Positions 9,904 through 18,689 of a stretch of 64,000 nucleotides of DNA are shown here, one piece after another. Numbering within the stretch: position 1 is the stretch's first letter; each line of letters opens with the position of its first letter. The translations under genes were made by a program, and so were the position numbers. The notes under the pieces were generated by a model, which was not told where the DNA came from, made no database searches, and saw only the letters and a list, made by a program, of their open reading frames with translations. This stretch comes from Herbiconiux sp. SALV-R1 (GTDB lineage Bacteria > Actinomycetota > Actinomycetes > Actinomycetales > Microbacteriaceae), in the NCBI RefSeq assembly GCF_013113715.1, contig NZ_CP053344.1, forward strand, positions 1,302,001 to 1,366,000, in the 5' to 3' direction.

Positions 9904-10138
9904 CGCTGGAAGGTGTCCGCGCTGGCCGCGGGTGCCGAGAAGACTTATCGGGCGGCCGCCTTCATCGGCTCCGACCCGATTCGAACACCCCAGGTGTTCA
10001 CAGACAGAGCGACCGCGGAGGGCACGACCCGCCCGGCGCATGAGATGGTTCGGCGAGGTGCTCCGCGAAGCGGAGCCTCGCTCGCGAGAGTACCTGCCGG
10101 AGGCCTCGGGCCACCGGCTGGCAAGGAGTGCACCAGAG

Positions 10139-12889
10139 ATGGTGGAGAAGAATTCACACAATGGCAGCGATTCGAACAACCACGAAGGAACAGGGCGGCG
10201 CAAGCGGCTCTTCGGCGGCCGCCGCTCGGTGAAGAAGCCGGAGCAGACGGCCGCGACGGCCGAGCCCCAGCCCGCCGCGCCGGTTCCGGCCGAGCAGGAG
10301 TCCGCGGCACCGGCTGCGACCGCGCCCGAGGTGACTGGCACCGAGGCGACTGGCTCCGAGGCGACGGAGCCCGAGGCGACTGGCCCCGAGGCGACCGACC
10401 CCGGGGCCGTCGAGCCCCAGGCTGCCGCGCCGGCCCTCGAGCCCGAGCACGACGACCAGCCCGGCCTCGCCCCGTTCTCGGCGCCTGCGGCGACGGCATC
10501 GGATGCGGTGAGCAGCACCGCGCCCACAGCACCTCGGCCGCTCAGCACCACCTCGCTCTTCTTCCAGGCACCCGACCTGCCCGAGCTGCCGCCGCTCCCT
10601 CCGCGCGAGCGCGACGACCGGCCCGATCGCGACGAGCAGGAGGGCTCCGTCAGGCGCCGCTCGCGCCGCCGCTCGGGCGAGGAGTCGCGCGGGGGAGACA
10701 ACGACCCCGCGAACACCGTCGTCAAGGTGCGCACCCCGCGCGAGCCCGAGCTCATCACCGAGCCGCAGCGCGTCAAGGGCTCCACCCGGCTCGAGGCGAA
10801 GAAGCAGCGCCGCCGCGACGGTCGCGATGCCGGCCGCCGCCGCCCCGTGGTCACCGAGGCCGAGTTCCTCGCCCGCCGGGAGGCCGTCGACCGCGTGATG
10901 GTCGTGCGGGCGAAGAACGACAAGATCCAGATCGGCGTGCTCGAAGACGGCGTGCTGGTCGAGCACTACGTGGCGAAGGCGCAAGATGCCTCGCTCATCG
11001 GCAACGTCTACCTCGGCCGCGTGCAGAACGTGCTGCCGAGCATGGAGGCCGCCTTCGTCGACATCGGCCGCGGCCGCAACGCGGTGCTCTACTCCGGTGA
11101 GGTCGACTGGGAGGCCGCGGCAGGAGCATCCGAGGGCAAGGGTTCGCAGCCGCGCCGCATCGAGCTCGCCCTGAAGTCGGGCGACACCGTGCTCGTGCAG
11201 GTGACGAAAGACCCGGTCGGCCACAAGGGCGCCCGGCTCACCAGCCAGGTCAGCCTGCCCGGCCGCTACCTGGTCTACGTGCCCAACGGCTCGATGAATG
11301 GCATCTCGCGCAAGCTCCCCGACACCGAGCGGGCTCGCCTCAAGCGCATCCTCAAGGAGGTGCTGCCCGAGAACGTCGGCGTGATCGTGCGCACCGCCTC
11401 CGAGGGCGCCACCGAGGAGCAGCTCACCCTCGACGTCAACCGCCTCACCTCGCAGTGGGCGCACATCAGCGAGCAGGTCACGAAGCAGCAGGCCCCGCAC
11501 CTGCTGCACTCCGAGCCCGACCTGCTCATCAAGATCGTGCGCGACGTCTTCAACGAGGACTTCCACCGCATGGTGATCTCGGGCGACGACGCCCAGGCCA
11601 CCATCGAGAACTACCTCACCGCCGTGGCGCCCGACCTGCTCGACCGCGTGCAGAAGTACGAGGGCGAGCGCGACGCCTTCGATGAGTTCCGCATCACCGA
11701 GCAGATCGAGAAGGCCCTCGACCGCAAGGTCTGGCTGCCCTCGGGCGGCTCGCTCGTGATCGACCGCACCGAGGCGATGACCGTCGTCGACGTCAACACC
11801 GGCAAGTTCGTCGGCTCGGGCGGCAACCTCGAGGAGACCGTCACGAAGAACAACCTCGAGGCCGCCGAGGAGATCGTGCGGCAGCTGCGCCTGCGCGACA
11901 TCGGCGGCATCATCGTGGTCGACTTCATCGACATGGTGCTGGAGTCGAACCGCGACCTGGTGCTGCGCCGCATGGTGGAGTGCCTGAGTCGCGACCGCAC
12001 CAAGCACCAGGTGGCCGAGGTCACCTCGCTCGGCCTCGTGCAGATGACCCGCAAGAAGCTCGGCCTCGGGCTCCTGGAGTCGTTCAGCGAACCCTGCGAG
12101 ACCTGCGCGGGCCGCGGCATCATCGTGCACCACGACCCCGTCGTGAAGCACCGCTCGGGCGGCAACGGAGGCCAGAACGGCGGCGGGCAGAACGGCGGCA
12201 GCAGCCGGCGCGGTCGCGGCGGCTCCGGCTCGAACGGCTCCGGCACCGGCAACGGGCACGCGCACGGGTCGGCCTCGACGGGGTCGTCGAACGGCAACGG
12301 CGGCACGCACGCCATCACCGACGACGCCAAGAACGCACTGGCGCAGATCGCGGCGAGCACCATCGCCGCCGCCGCCCACCACGCACCGGCCGAGAAGGAT
12401 GCTCCTGCCGCACCGGCCGAGACCCCCGCGGCAGACGCGGCAGCACCCGCCGCCGCGACCGAGGCCGCTCCGGCCGAGCAGTCGGGCGCCCCGGCGAAGA
12501 GCCCCGACGCGCAGAAGGCCGCGTCGAGCTCCTCGCGTCGTCGCAAGTCGCGGCACGGTCGCGGCGACGACTCGGGGGCGGCACAGGTCTCGGCCGAGTC
12601 CGAGTCGCCCGCTGCTCCCGTCGCGGCTGACGCGGCCGAGAAGCGGCCCGCCGCCGAGGCGCGCCCGGGCGACGACGCGCCGCAGCGCGACGAGCCGATC
12701 GCCATCCTCGACATCCCCGTCGCGAAGGCCTCCCGTGCGCCGCGGGTGAACCCGCAAGACGCCTCGAGCCTGCTCGACTCCGTGCTCGATGCCCTGCCTG
12801 CCCCCAAGCAGCCCGGTCAGGGCCGCTCGCGCAGCCGACGGGTCTCGACGGCCGCGGTCTCGGCGCCCGTGGAGCCCACCGACTCCTGA
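10139..12889 (+). CDS. rne: Ribonuclease E/G family endoribonuclease
   Basis: Single-strand-specific endoribonuclease acting in mRNA decay and rRNA maturation. The 916-residue protein has a low-complexity N-terminal extension of about 250 residues (rich in A, E, P and T, with an EATG-type repeat encoded at about 10345-10410). Then come an S1 RNA-binding domain (about 250-380), the catalytic core with DVNTGKFVG and VVDFIDM, and the zinc-link CETC from residue 653. The C-terminal tail of more than 200 residues is rich in G, N, S and A and ends in a basic segment. The ATG at 10139 follows AAGGAG by 10 bases; the frame is open further upstream without such a site. The flanking disordered arms match the actinobacterial RNase E layout. 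Confidence 0.95.
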   Translation: MVEKNSHNGSDSNNHEGTGRRKRLFGGRRSVKKPEQTAATAEPQPAAPVPAEQESAAPAATAPEVTGTEATGSEATEPEATGPEATDPGAVEPQAAAPALEPEHDDQPGLAPFSAPAATASDAVSSTAPTAPRPLSTTSLFFQAPDLPELPPLPPRERDDRPDRDEQEGSVRRRSRRRSGEESRGGDNDPANTVVKVRTPREPELITEPQRVKGSTRLEAKKQRRRDGRDAGRRRPVVTEAEFLARREAVDRVMVVRAKNDKIQIGVLEDGVLVEHYVAKAQDASLIGNVYLGRVQNVLPSMEAAFVDIGRGRNAVLYSGEVDWEAAAGASEGKGSQPRRIELALKSGDTVLVQVTKDPVGHKGARLTSQVSLPGRYLVYVPNGSMNGISRKLPDTERARLKRILKEVLPENVGVIVRTASEGATEEQLTLDVNRLTSQWAHISEQVTKQQAPHLLHSEPDLLIKIVRDVFNEDFHRMVISGDDAQATIENYLTAVAPDLLDRVQKYEGERDAFDEFRITEQIEKALDRKVWLPSGGSLVIDRTEAMTVVDVNTGKFVGSGGNLEETVTKNNLEAAEEIVRQLRLRDIGGIIVVDFIDMVLESNRDLVLRRMVECLSRDRTKHQVAEVTSLGLVQMTRKKLGLGLLESFSEPCETCAGRGIIVHHDPVVKHRSGGNGGQNGGGQNGGSSRRGRGGSGSNGSGTGNGHAHGSASTGSSNGNGGTHAITDDAKNALAQIAASTIAAAAHHAPAEKDAPAAPAETPAADAAAPAAATEAAPAEQSGAPAKSPDAQKAASSSSRRRKSRHGRGDDSGAAQVSAESESPAAPVAADAAEKRPAAEARPGDDAPQRDEPIAILDIPVAKASRAPRVNPQDASSLLDSVLDALPAPKQPGQGRSRSRRVSTAAVSAPVEPTDS

Positions 12890-12928
12890 CACCTCGCTCC
12901 TGACACCCGGGTCGGTCACGGCCCGGCG

Positions 12929-12965
12929 AGAGGCCGGTTCGCGCTCAGTGCGCGGGCCGGCCTCT
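12929..12965. terminator. Hairpin between convergent rne and the DUF4031 gene
   Basis: Arms AGAGGCCGG (12929-12937) and CCGGCCTCT (12957-12965) with further internal pairing. It overlaps the 3' end of the DUF4031 gene and lacks a T-run, so it may act as a bidirectional, inefficient terminator. Confidence 0.45.
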
Positions 12966-13235
12966 GCGCGTCTCGCGGTCTTTGCCGCGCACGCGGAGTC
13001 CGCTCGCCCGCAGCCGCACCACGAGATCGCGGTAGCTCACGGGGAGGGCGCCGGCGGCGACCAGCTCCTCGTAGCGGTCGACGGGCACGTCGTAGTGGTC
13101 GAGGTCGAAGCTGCGGGCGGGGAGCCCTGCCGATTCGGCGAACAGATGCAGCTCCTCCAGCGATTCGTCGCTGACCAGATGGCCCCAGATGGTACCGTGG
13201 GCTGGCCACATGGGGTTGTCGATCAGCACGGTCAC
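12945..13235 (-). CDS. DUF4031 domain protein
   Basis: Small cytoplasmic protein of 96 residues with a GTG start. The opening MTVLIDNPMWPAHGTIWGHL, followed by LVSDESLEELHLFAESAGLP and FDLDHYDVP, is the DUF4031 pattern common in actinobacteria. Function unknown. It lies convergent to rne and divergent from rplU-rpmA; the rplU promoter starts only 27 bp beyond its start codon. Confidence 0.85.
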   Translation of the reverse strand: MTVLIDNPMWPAHGTIWGHLVSDESLEELHLFAESAGLPARSFDLDHYDVPVDRYEELVAAGALPVSYRDLVVRLRASGLRVRGKDRETRRGRPAH

Positions 13236-13261
13236 GCACCGAGTATCCCACCCGTGTTGCT

Positions 13262-13290
13262 TTGACCGAAATCACGCTTTCATGTAAGCT
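13262..13290 (+). promoter_or_regulatory. Promoter of rplU-rpmA
   Basis: TTGACC at 13262-13267 and TAAGCT at 13285-13290 are separated by 17 bp, a good vegetative sigma-factor promoter. It would give a leader of about 95 nt before rplU. Confidence 0.75.
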
Positions 13291-13390
13291 TGACCGCTGG
13301 TGTGCTTAGAGCATCGCTCTTCAGAACGCCAAGACTTCCAAGCGTCGCAGATCGCGCTTTCGAATCACCCTGAAGAGTTAGGTACGTAAA

Positions 13391-13699
13391 TTGGTTTACG
13401 CAGTTGTGCGCGCCGGTGGCCGTCAAGAAAAGGTCGAGGTCGGCACGATCGTCACACTCGACCGCATCAAGGCGAACGCCGAGGGCAACATCGAATTGGC
13501 AGCCGTGCTGCTCGTCGACGGTGACAAGATCACCTCCGACGCCACGTCGCTGTCGAAGGTGAAGGTCACGGCCGAGGTTCTCGAAGACCTCCGCGGCCCG
13601 AAGATCGTCATCCAGAAGTTCAAGAACAAGACCGGTTACAAGAAGCGCCAGGGCCACCGCCAGGAGCTCACCCGCGTCAAGGTCACCGGAATCAAGTAA
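13391..13699 (+). CDS. rplU: 50S ribosomal protein L21
   Basis: Ribosomal large-subunit protein of 102 residues. The family start [16 protein letters not shown] and the C-terminal [17 protein letters not shown] are clear. The only start codon that keeps the conserved N-terminus is TTG at 13391, weakly preceded by TTAGG, so translation may depend on the leader. It is followed 12 bp later by rpmA, the usual L21-L27 operon, which ends at the terminator at 13991. Confidence 0.97.
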   Translation: MVYAVVRAGGRQEKVEVGTIVTLDRIKANAEGNIELAAVLLVDGDKITSDATSLSKVKVTAEVLEDLRGPKIVIQKFKNKTGYKKRQGHRQELTRVKVTGIK

Positions 13700-13711
13700 G
13701 GGAACAAGCAG

Positions 13712-13972
13712 ATGGCACACAAAAAGGGTGCGAGCTCCACTCGCAACGGTCGTGACTCCAACGCTCAGCGTCTGGGTGTCAAGCGCTTCGGCGGCCAGGT
13801 CGTCGGCGCGGGCGAGATCCTCGTCCGTCAGCGCGGCACCCACTTCCACCCCGGCGTGAACGTCGGCCGTGGCGGCGACGACACGCTGTTCGCCCTCTCG
13901 GCCGGTTCGGTCGAGTTCGGCACCAAGGGCGGCCGCAAGGTCGTCAACATCGTCGCAGCGGCTGCCGAGTAG
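13712..13972 (+). CDS. rpmA: 50S ribosomal protein L27
   Basis: Ribosomal protein at the peptidyl-transferase side of the large subunit. The 86 residues begin [25 protein letters not shown], the family signature; there is no N-terminal prepeptide of the Firmicute kind. Second gene of the rplU-rpmA operon, closed by a strong intrinsic terminator. Confidence 0.98.
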   Translation: MAHKKGASSTRNGRDSNAQRLGVKRFGGQVVGAGEILVRQRGTHFHPGVNVGRGGDDTLFALSAGSVEFGTKGGRKVVNIVAAAAE

Positions 13973-13990
13973 TCGCGACGAACGCTTCGA

Positions 13991-14028
13991 GCAGGGGTGG
14001 GCTGATCGCCCACCCCTGCTTTCGTTTT
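13991..14028 (+). terminator. Intrinsic terminator after rpmA
   Basis: Perfect 12-bp stem GCAGGGGTGGGC (13991-14002) and GCCCACCCCTGC (14008-14019), loop TGATC, followed by TTTCGTTTT. It separates rpmA from obgE. Confidence 0.93.
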
Positions 14029-14083
14029 CCCCCGGGCCCTCGCGCGCGTCGGCCCGTCGATCAGAGAGTGTGAGGAACCCGTC

Positions 14084-15592
14084 ATGGTGACGTTCGTCGA
14101 CCACGTGACCCTGCACCTCAGGGCGGGCAACGGCGGCAACGGCTGCGTCTCGGTGCGCCGCGAGAAGTTCAAGCCGCTGGCCGGCCCCGACGGCGGCAAC
14201 GGCGGCCACGGTGGCGACATCGTGCTCGTTAGCGACGCCCACACCACCACCCTCCTCGGGTTCCACCGGCACCCCCACGTGTCGTCGCAGAACGGCGGGC
14301 CCGGCATGGGCGACCACCGCGCCGGAGCCAACGGCGAAGAGCTCGTGCTGAACGTGCCCGTGGGCACCGTGGTGAAGACGCCCGACGGCACCGAGCTCGT
14401 CGACTTCGTCGAACCCGGCATGCGCTTCGTCGTCGCCGAGGGCGGCCACGGCGGCCTCGGCAACGCGGCCCTCGCCACCACGAAGCGCAAGGCGCCCGGC
14501 TTCGCGCTGCTCGGCACCGAGGGCTGGCAGGGCGACGTGCTGCTCGAGCTCAAGACGGTCGCCGACGTGGCGCTCGTGGGCTACCCCTCCGCGGGCAAGT
14601 CGAGCCTCGTCGCCGCCCTCTCCGCGGCGAAGCCGAAGATCGCCGACTACCCCTTCACCACCCTCCACCCGAACCTCGGCGTGGTGCAGGCCGGCTCGGT
14701 GCGCTACACGGTCGCCGACGTTCCCGGTCTCATCGAGGGCGCGAGCGAGGGCAAGGGCCTCGGGCTCGAGTTCCTCCGGCACGTCGAGCGCTGCAGCGCG
14801 CTGCTGCACGTGCTCGACTGCGCCACCCTCGAACCGGGCCGCGACCCCGTCAGTGACCTCGACGTCATCCTGGGTGAGCTAGGCGCCTATCCGGTTCCCG
14901 AGGGCCAGGTGCCGCTGCTCGAGCGACCCCAGCTCATCGCCCTGAACAAGATCGACGTGCCCGAGGCGCGCGAGCTCGCCGAGTTCGTCAAGCCCGAGCT
15001 CGAGGCGCGTGGCTACCGCGTGTTCGAGATCTCCACCGCCAGCCACGAGGGCCTCCGGCAGCTGTCGTTCGCCCTGGCGGAGCTCGTCGAGGCGGCCCGC
15101 GCGAAGGCGGCGGAGGAGCCGGCGCCCACGCGCATCGTCATCCGCCCGCGCGCCGTCGACGAGGCGGGCTTCACCATCCGCGTCGAGGGCGGCACGCACG
15201 GCAACGTCTACCGCGTCATCGGGGCCAAGCCCGAGCGCTGGGTGCAGCAGACCGACTTCACCAACGACGAGGCCGTCGGCTTCCTCGCCGACCGGCTCGC
15301 CAAGCTCGGCGTCGAAGACGGCCTGTTCAAGGCCGGCGCGGTGGCGGGTTCCGCCGTCGTCATCGGCGAGGGCAACGGCATCGTGTTCGACTGGGAGCCC
15401 ACTCTCACCTCGACCGCCGAGCTGGTCACGAGCCCCCGAGGCTCCGACCCGCGCCTCGACCCGAACCACCGCCGCACCAGCAGCCAGCGCCGCGAGGAGT
15501 ACCACGACCTCATGGACGCCAAGGCCGAGGCACGTGCCGAGCTCGTGCGCGAGCGCGACGCCGGACTGTGGAACGACGAGGACGAGGAATGA
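14084..15592 (+). CDS. obgE: Obg family GTPase (ObgE/CgtA)
   Basis: Ribosome-associated GTPase acting in 50S assembly and stress control. The 502-residue protein has the glycine-rich Obg fold (residues about 2-158, with repeated GGNGG). The G domain carries G1 GYPSAGKSS, switch [11 protein letters not shown]3 [10 protein letters not shown] and G4 NKID, and a C-terminal OCT domain follows (about 350-430, with [21 protein letters not shown]). The charged tail is typical of actinobacteria. The stop overlaps the proB start (ATGA), so obgE, proB and proA are probably cotranscribed. Confidence 0.97.
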   Translation: MVTFVDHVTLHLRAGNGGNGCVSVRREKFKPLAGPDGGNGGHGGDIVLVSDAHTTTLLGFHRHPHVSSQNGGPGMGDHRAGANGEELVLNVPVGTVVKTPDGTELVDFVEPGMRFVVAEGGHGGLGNAALATTKRKAPGFALLGTEGWQGDVLLELKTVADVALVGYPSAGKSSLVAALSAAKPKIADYPFTTLHPNLGVVQAGSVRYTVADVPGLIEGASEGKGLGLEFLRHVERCSALLHVLDCATLEPGRDPVSDLDVILGELGAYPVPEGQVPLLERPQLIALNKIDVPEARELAEFVKPELEARGYRVFEISTASHEGLRQLSFALAELVEAARAKAAEEPAPTRIVIRPRAVDEAGFTIRVEGGTHGNVYRVIGAKPERWVQQTDFTNDEAVGFLADRLAKLGVEDGLFKAGAVAGSAVVIGEGNGIVFDWEPTLTSTAELVTSPRGSDPRLDPNHRRTSSQRREEYHDLMDAKAEARAELVRERDAGLWNDEDEE

Positions 15593-16422
15593 CGCGCACC
15601 TCCCTGCGCTCGCGCTCCGAGATCCCCACCGCCCGCCGGGTCGTGGTGAAGGTCGGCTCCTCGTCGATCAGCGGGGCGAACGCGGGCCAGATCGAGCCCC
15701 TCGTCGACGCCCTCGCCGCCGCCCACGCGCGCGGCACCGAGGTCATCCTGGTGTCGTCGGGAGCGATCGCCACCGGCATGCCCTACCTCAAGCTCGACGC
15801 CCGCCCGAGCGACCTCGCCACGCAGCAGGCCGCCGCGGCGGTCGGCCAGAACATCCTGGTCTTCCGCTACCAGGACAGCCTGCGCCGCTACGAGATCACC
15901 GCGGGCCAGGTGCTGCTCACCGCGGGCGACCTGGAGAACCCCACCCACCGGTCGAACGCCCAGCGTGCGATGGACCGCCTGCTCGGCCTCCGCATCCTGC
16001 CCATCGTCAACGAGAACGACACCGTCGCCACCCACGAGATCCGCTTCGGCGACAACGACCGTCTGGCGGCGCTCGTGTCACAGCTGGTGGGGGCGGATGC
16101 GCTCGTGCTGCTTTCCGACGTCGACGCGCTCTACACGCGCCCTCCGCAGGAGCCAGGCGCGGTCAAGATCGAGACCGTGCCCGTCGGCGACGAGCTCGCC
16201 GGCGTGACCTTCGGCGACATCGGCGCCGCGGGCGTCGGCACGGGCGGCGCGGCCACCAAGGTGTCTGCCGCCCGGCTCGCGGCTGCCGCGGGCACCGCGG
16301 TGCTCGTCACCTCCACCACGAAGGTGGCCGAGGCGCTCTCGGGCGCCGAGGTGGGCACCTGGTTCGAGCCCGCCACCCTCATGCGGGAGCCCTCCGCCAC
16401 CGGCTCGATCGCCCTGGGGTGA
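15589..16422 (+). CDS. proB: Glutamate 5-kinase without PUA domain
   Basis: First step of proline synthesis: ATP-dependent phosphorylation of glutamate at the gamma-carboxyl. The amino-acid-kinase fold is complete: [12 protein letters not shown] at the N-terminus, [10 protein letters not shown], the NENDTVA motif, and [15 protein letters not shown] near the end. The protein stops at 277 residues, just after the kinase domain, so it lacks the C-terminal PUA domain (about 100 residues) of the E. coli enzyme. The ATG at 15589 overlaps the obgE stop by 4 bp. proA follows after 23 bp. Confidence 0.95.
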   Translation: MTRTSLRSRSEIPTARRVVVKVGSSSISGANAGQIEPLVDALAAAHARGTEVILVSSGAIATGMPYLKLDARPSDLATQQAAAAVGQNILVFRYQDSLRRYEITAGQVLLTAGDLENPTHRSNAQRAMDRLLGLRILPIVNENDTVATHEIRFGDNDRLAALVSQLVGADALVLLSDVDALYTRPPQEPGAVKIETVPVGDELAGVTFGDIGAAGVGTGGAATKVSAARLAAAAGTAVLVTSTTKVAEALSGAEVGTWFEPATLMREPSATGSIALG

Positions 16423-16445
16423 CGCGCGGCCGGTAGAATCCCAGC

Positions 16446-17780
16446 ATGTCTGAGAGCACTGCCGTGATCACCCCTGCCGCCTCGTCGGGCCCGGCCGAGA
16501 CCGCCCCGTCGGCGCAGGGCGCCCGGGCGGCCGCCCCGACCTTCGACGAGAAGCTCCAGGCGGCCCGCGAGGCGTCGATCGCGCTTGCCACGGTCACGAC
16601 CGAGCAGAAGAACCGCGCGCTCGAGGCCATCGCCGCCGCCGTCGAGTCGGGCGCAGACGAGATCGTGCCCGCCAACGAGCTCGACCTGGCGAACGGCCGC
16701 GAGAACGGGCTCTCGGCAGCGCTCCAAGACCGCCTGCGTCTCGACGCGTCGCGCCTCGCCGGTCTCGCCGCCGCCGTGCGCGACATCATCGCGCTCACCG
16801 ACCCGGTGGGGGAGAGCGTGCGCGGCAGCCGCCTGCAGAACGGGGTGCGCATCGACCAGGTGCGGGTGCCGTTCGGCGTCGTCGGCGCCATCTACGAAGC
16901 GCGGCCGAACGTCACCGTCGACATCGCGTCCCTGGCGCTGAAGAGCGGCAACGCGGTCGTGCTGCGTGGCGGTTCGGCCGCCGAGAACAGCAACCGAGTG
17001 CTGGTCTCGCTCATCCAGGGCGCGCTCGAGTCGGTGGGGCTGCCCCGCGCCTCCGTGCAGACCATCGACGAGTTCGGCCGCGACGGGGCCACCCGCCTCA
17101 TGCGGGCTCGCGGGGCCGTCGACGTGCTCATCCCGCGCGGCAGCGCGCAGCTCATCGAGACGGTCGTCACCGAGTCGAAGGTGCCCGTCATCGAGACCGG
17201 GGCGGGCGTGGTGCACATCTTCCTCGACGCCTCGGCCAACGAGGAGTGGGCCGTCGACATCGTGCACAACGCCAAGGTGCAGCGGCCGAGCGTCTGCAAC
17301 GCCCTCGAGACCCTCCTGGTGCATCGCGACGCCGCGAGCCGGCTGCTCGGCCCGGTGCTCACGCGGCTGCGCGACTCGGGTGTCACGATCCATGCCGACG
17401 CCGAGACGCTCGCCCTGTTCCCGGATGCGGTGCCCGCCATCGAAGACGACTGGGCCACCGAGTACATGAGCCTCGATCTCGCCGTGCGGGTGGTGGACGA
17501 CATCGACCAGGCCATGGAGCACATCCGCCGCTACTCCACCCACCACACCGAGTCGATCATCACCAACGACCTCGGCAACGCCGAGCGCTTCCTCAACGAG
17601 GTCGACTCCGCGGTGGTGATGGTGAACGCCTCCACGCGCTTCACCGACGGCGGGGAGTTCGGCTTCGGGGCCGAGGTCGGCATCTCGACCCAGAAGCTCC
17701 ACGCGCGCGGCCCGATGGGGCTGCCGGAGCTCACCAGCACCAAATGGCTGGTGCACGGTTCAGGACAGTCGCGCCGATAG
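16446..17780 (+). CDS. proA: Gamma-glutamyl phosphate reductase
   Basis: Second step of proline synthesis: NADPH-dependent reduction of glutamyl phosphate to glutamate-5-semialdehyde. The 444-residue protein belongs to the aldehyde dehydrogenase superfamily, with the catalytic cysteine C284 in QRPSVCNALET, VPFGVVGAIYEARPNVT, and the C-terminal FTDGGEFGFGAEVGISTQKLHARGP signature. A poorly conserved N-terminal tail of about 30 residues, rich in A, S and P, precedes the fold. It follows proB in the same operon. Confidence 0.97.
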   Translation: MSESTAVITPAASSGPAETAPSAQGARAAAPTFDEKLQAAREASIALATVTTEQKNRALEAIAAAVESGADEIVPANELDLANGRENGLSAALQDRLRLDASRLAGLAAAVRDIIALTDPVGESVRGSRLQNGVRIDQVRVPFGVVGAIYEARPNVTVDIASLALKSGNAVVLRGGSAAENSNRVLVSLIQGALESVGLPRASVQTIDEFGRDGATRLMRARGAVDVLIPRGSAQLIETVVTESKVPVIETGAGVVHIFLDASANEEWAVDIVHNAKVQRPSVCNALETLLVHRDAASRLLGPVLTRLRDSGVTIHADAETLALFPDAVPAIEDDWATEYMSLDLAVRVVDDIDQAMEHIRRYSTHHTESIITNDLGNAERFLNEVDSAVVMVNASTRFTDGGEFGFGAEVGISTQKLHARGPMGLPELTSTKWLVHGSGQSRR

Positions 17781-17821
17781 CGGTATCGTAAGAGACGTTC
17801 GACTCGAAAGCAGGAGAAGTG

Positions 17822-18046
17822 ATGTCAGTTCTGATGAGTGTTGTGGCGGAAGCCGTCGACGTGCCGATCGAGCTCCCGTTCCCTCCGATCGTGTTCGGAC
17901 TCGTCGCCGCCGTTATCTTCGTCGCCCTCGCCTTCGTCACCTGGAGCTACCGCGGTGTGGCGAACCGCCACCCGCAGAAGTCGGCGCGCTACGCCTCGAC
18001 CCACGACGTGCACGGGCACGCAGACCGCACGGGCGCAGACCACTGA
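17822..18046 (+). CDS. Small single-pass membrane protein
   Basis: A 74-residue protein with one hydrophobic segment (about residues 21-40, [19 protein letters not shown]). A basic and histidine-rich tail ending near [11 protein letters not shown] follows. The ATG at 17822 is preceded by AGGAGA, a good ribosome site, so the gene is very likely real. It lies between proA and nadD, 10 bp before nadD. Its function is unknown; the tail suggests a cytoplasmic metal- or protein-binding end, but that is conjecture. Confidence 0.8.
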   Translation: MSVLMSVVAEAVDVPIELPFPPIVFGLVAAVIFVALAFVTWSYRGVANRHPQKSARYASTHDVHGHADRTGADH

Positions 18047-18056
18047 CCTTCCCGGA

Positions 18057-18689
18057 ATGACGAACGATTCGCCCGAGACGGGCGAGCATCCTGATGCGGG
18101 GCGACGGCGCCGGCGCATCGGCGTGATGGGTGGCACCTTCGACCCCATCCACCACGGTCACCTGGTGGCCGCGAGCGAGGTGGCGACCTCGTTCGAGCTC
18201 GACGAGGTGGTGTTCGTGCCCACCGGCAGGCCCTGGCACAAGGAGCCCGTCACCCCGGCCGAGCACCGCTACCTCATGACGGTGATCGCCACGGCGTCGA
18301 ACCCGCGCTTCACCGTGAGCCGGGTCGACATCGACCGCGGCGGGGTGACGTACACCATCGACACCCTGCGCGATCTGCAGGAGGCGCACCCCGACGCCGA
18401 CCTGTTCTTCATCTCGGGGGCCGACGCGATCGCGCAGATCCTCAACTGGAAAGACGTCGACGAGCTGTGGGATCTCGCCCATTTCGTGGCGGTCTCCCGG
18501 CCCGGTCATACCTTCGCCATTTCGTCTTTGCCGCGCCAGGACGTAAGCTATTTGGAAGTTCCGGCGCTTGCGATATCGTCCACTGACTGTCGCGGCCGGG
18601 TCGGCCGGGGTTTTCCGGTGTGGTACTTGGTACCCGACGGTGTCGTTCAGTACATCACCAAGCACCATCTATATCGGAGTGTTGAATGA
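18057..18689 (+). CDS. nadD: Nicotinate-nucleotide adenylyltransferase
   Basis: Transfers AMP from ATP to nicotinate mononucleotide in NAD synthesis. The 210-residue protein has the nucleotidyltransferase signature [20 protein letters not shown] (about residues 22-41) and the C-terminal ISST motif ([12 protein letters not shown]). The ATG at 18057 follows a CGGA-type site and precedes a short basic tail; starting later would cut into the fold. Its stop overlaps the start of the next gene. Confidence 0.95.
   Translation: MTNDSPETGEHPDAGRRRRRIGVMGGTFDPIHHGHLVAASEVATSFELDEVVFVPTGRPWHKEPVTPAEHRYLMTVIATASNPRFTVSRVDIDRGGVTYTIDTLRDLQEAHPDADLFFISGADAIAQILNWKDVDELWDLAHFVAVSRPGHTFAISSLPRQDVSYLEVPALAISSTDCRGRVGRGFPVWYLVPDGVVQYITKHHLYRSVE

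Noticed and set aside
10154-12919. A 921-codon open frame opposite rne
   Set aside because: Antisense shadow of the catalytic and disordered parts of RNase E; no recognisable fold.
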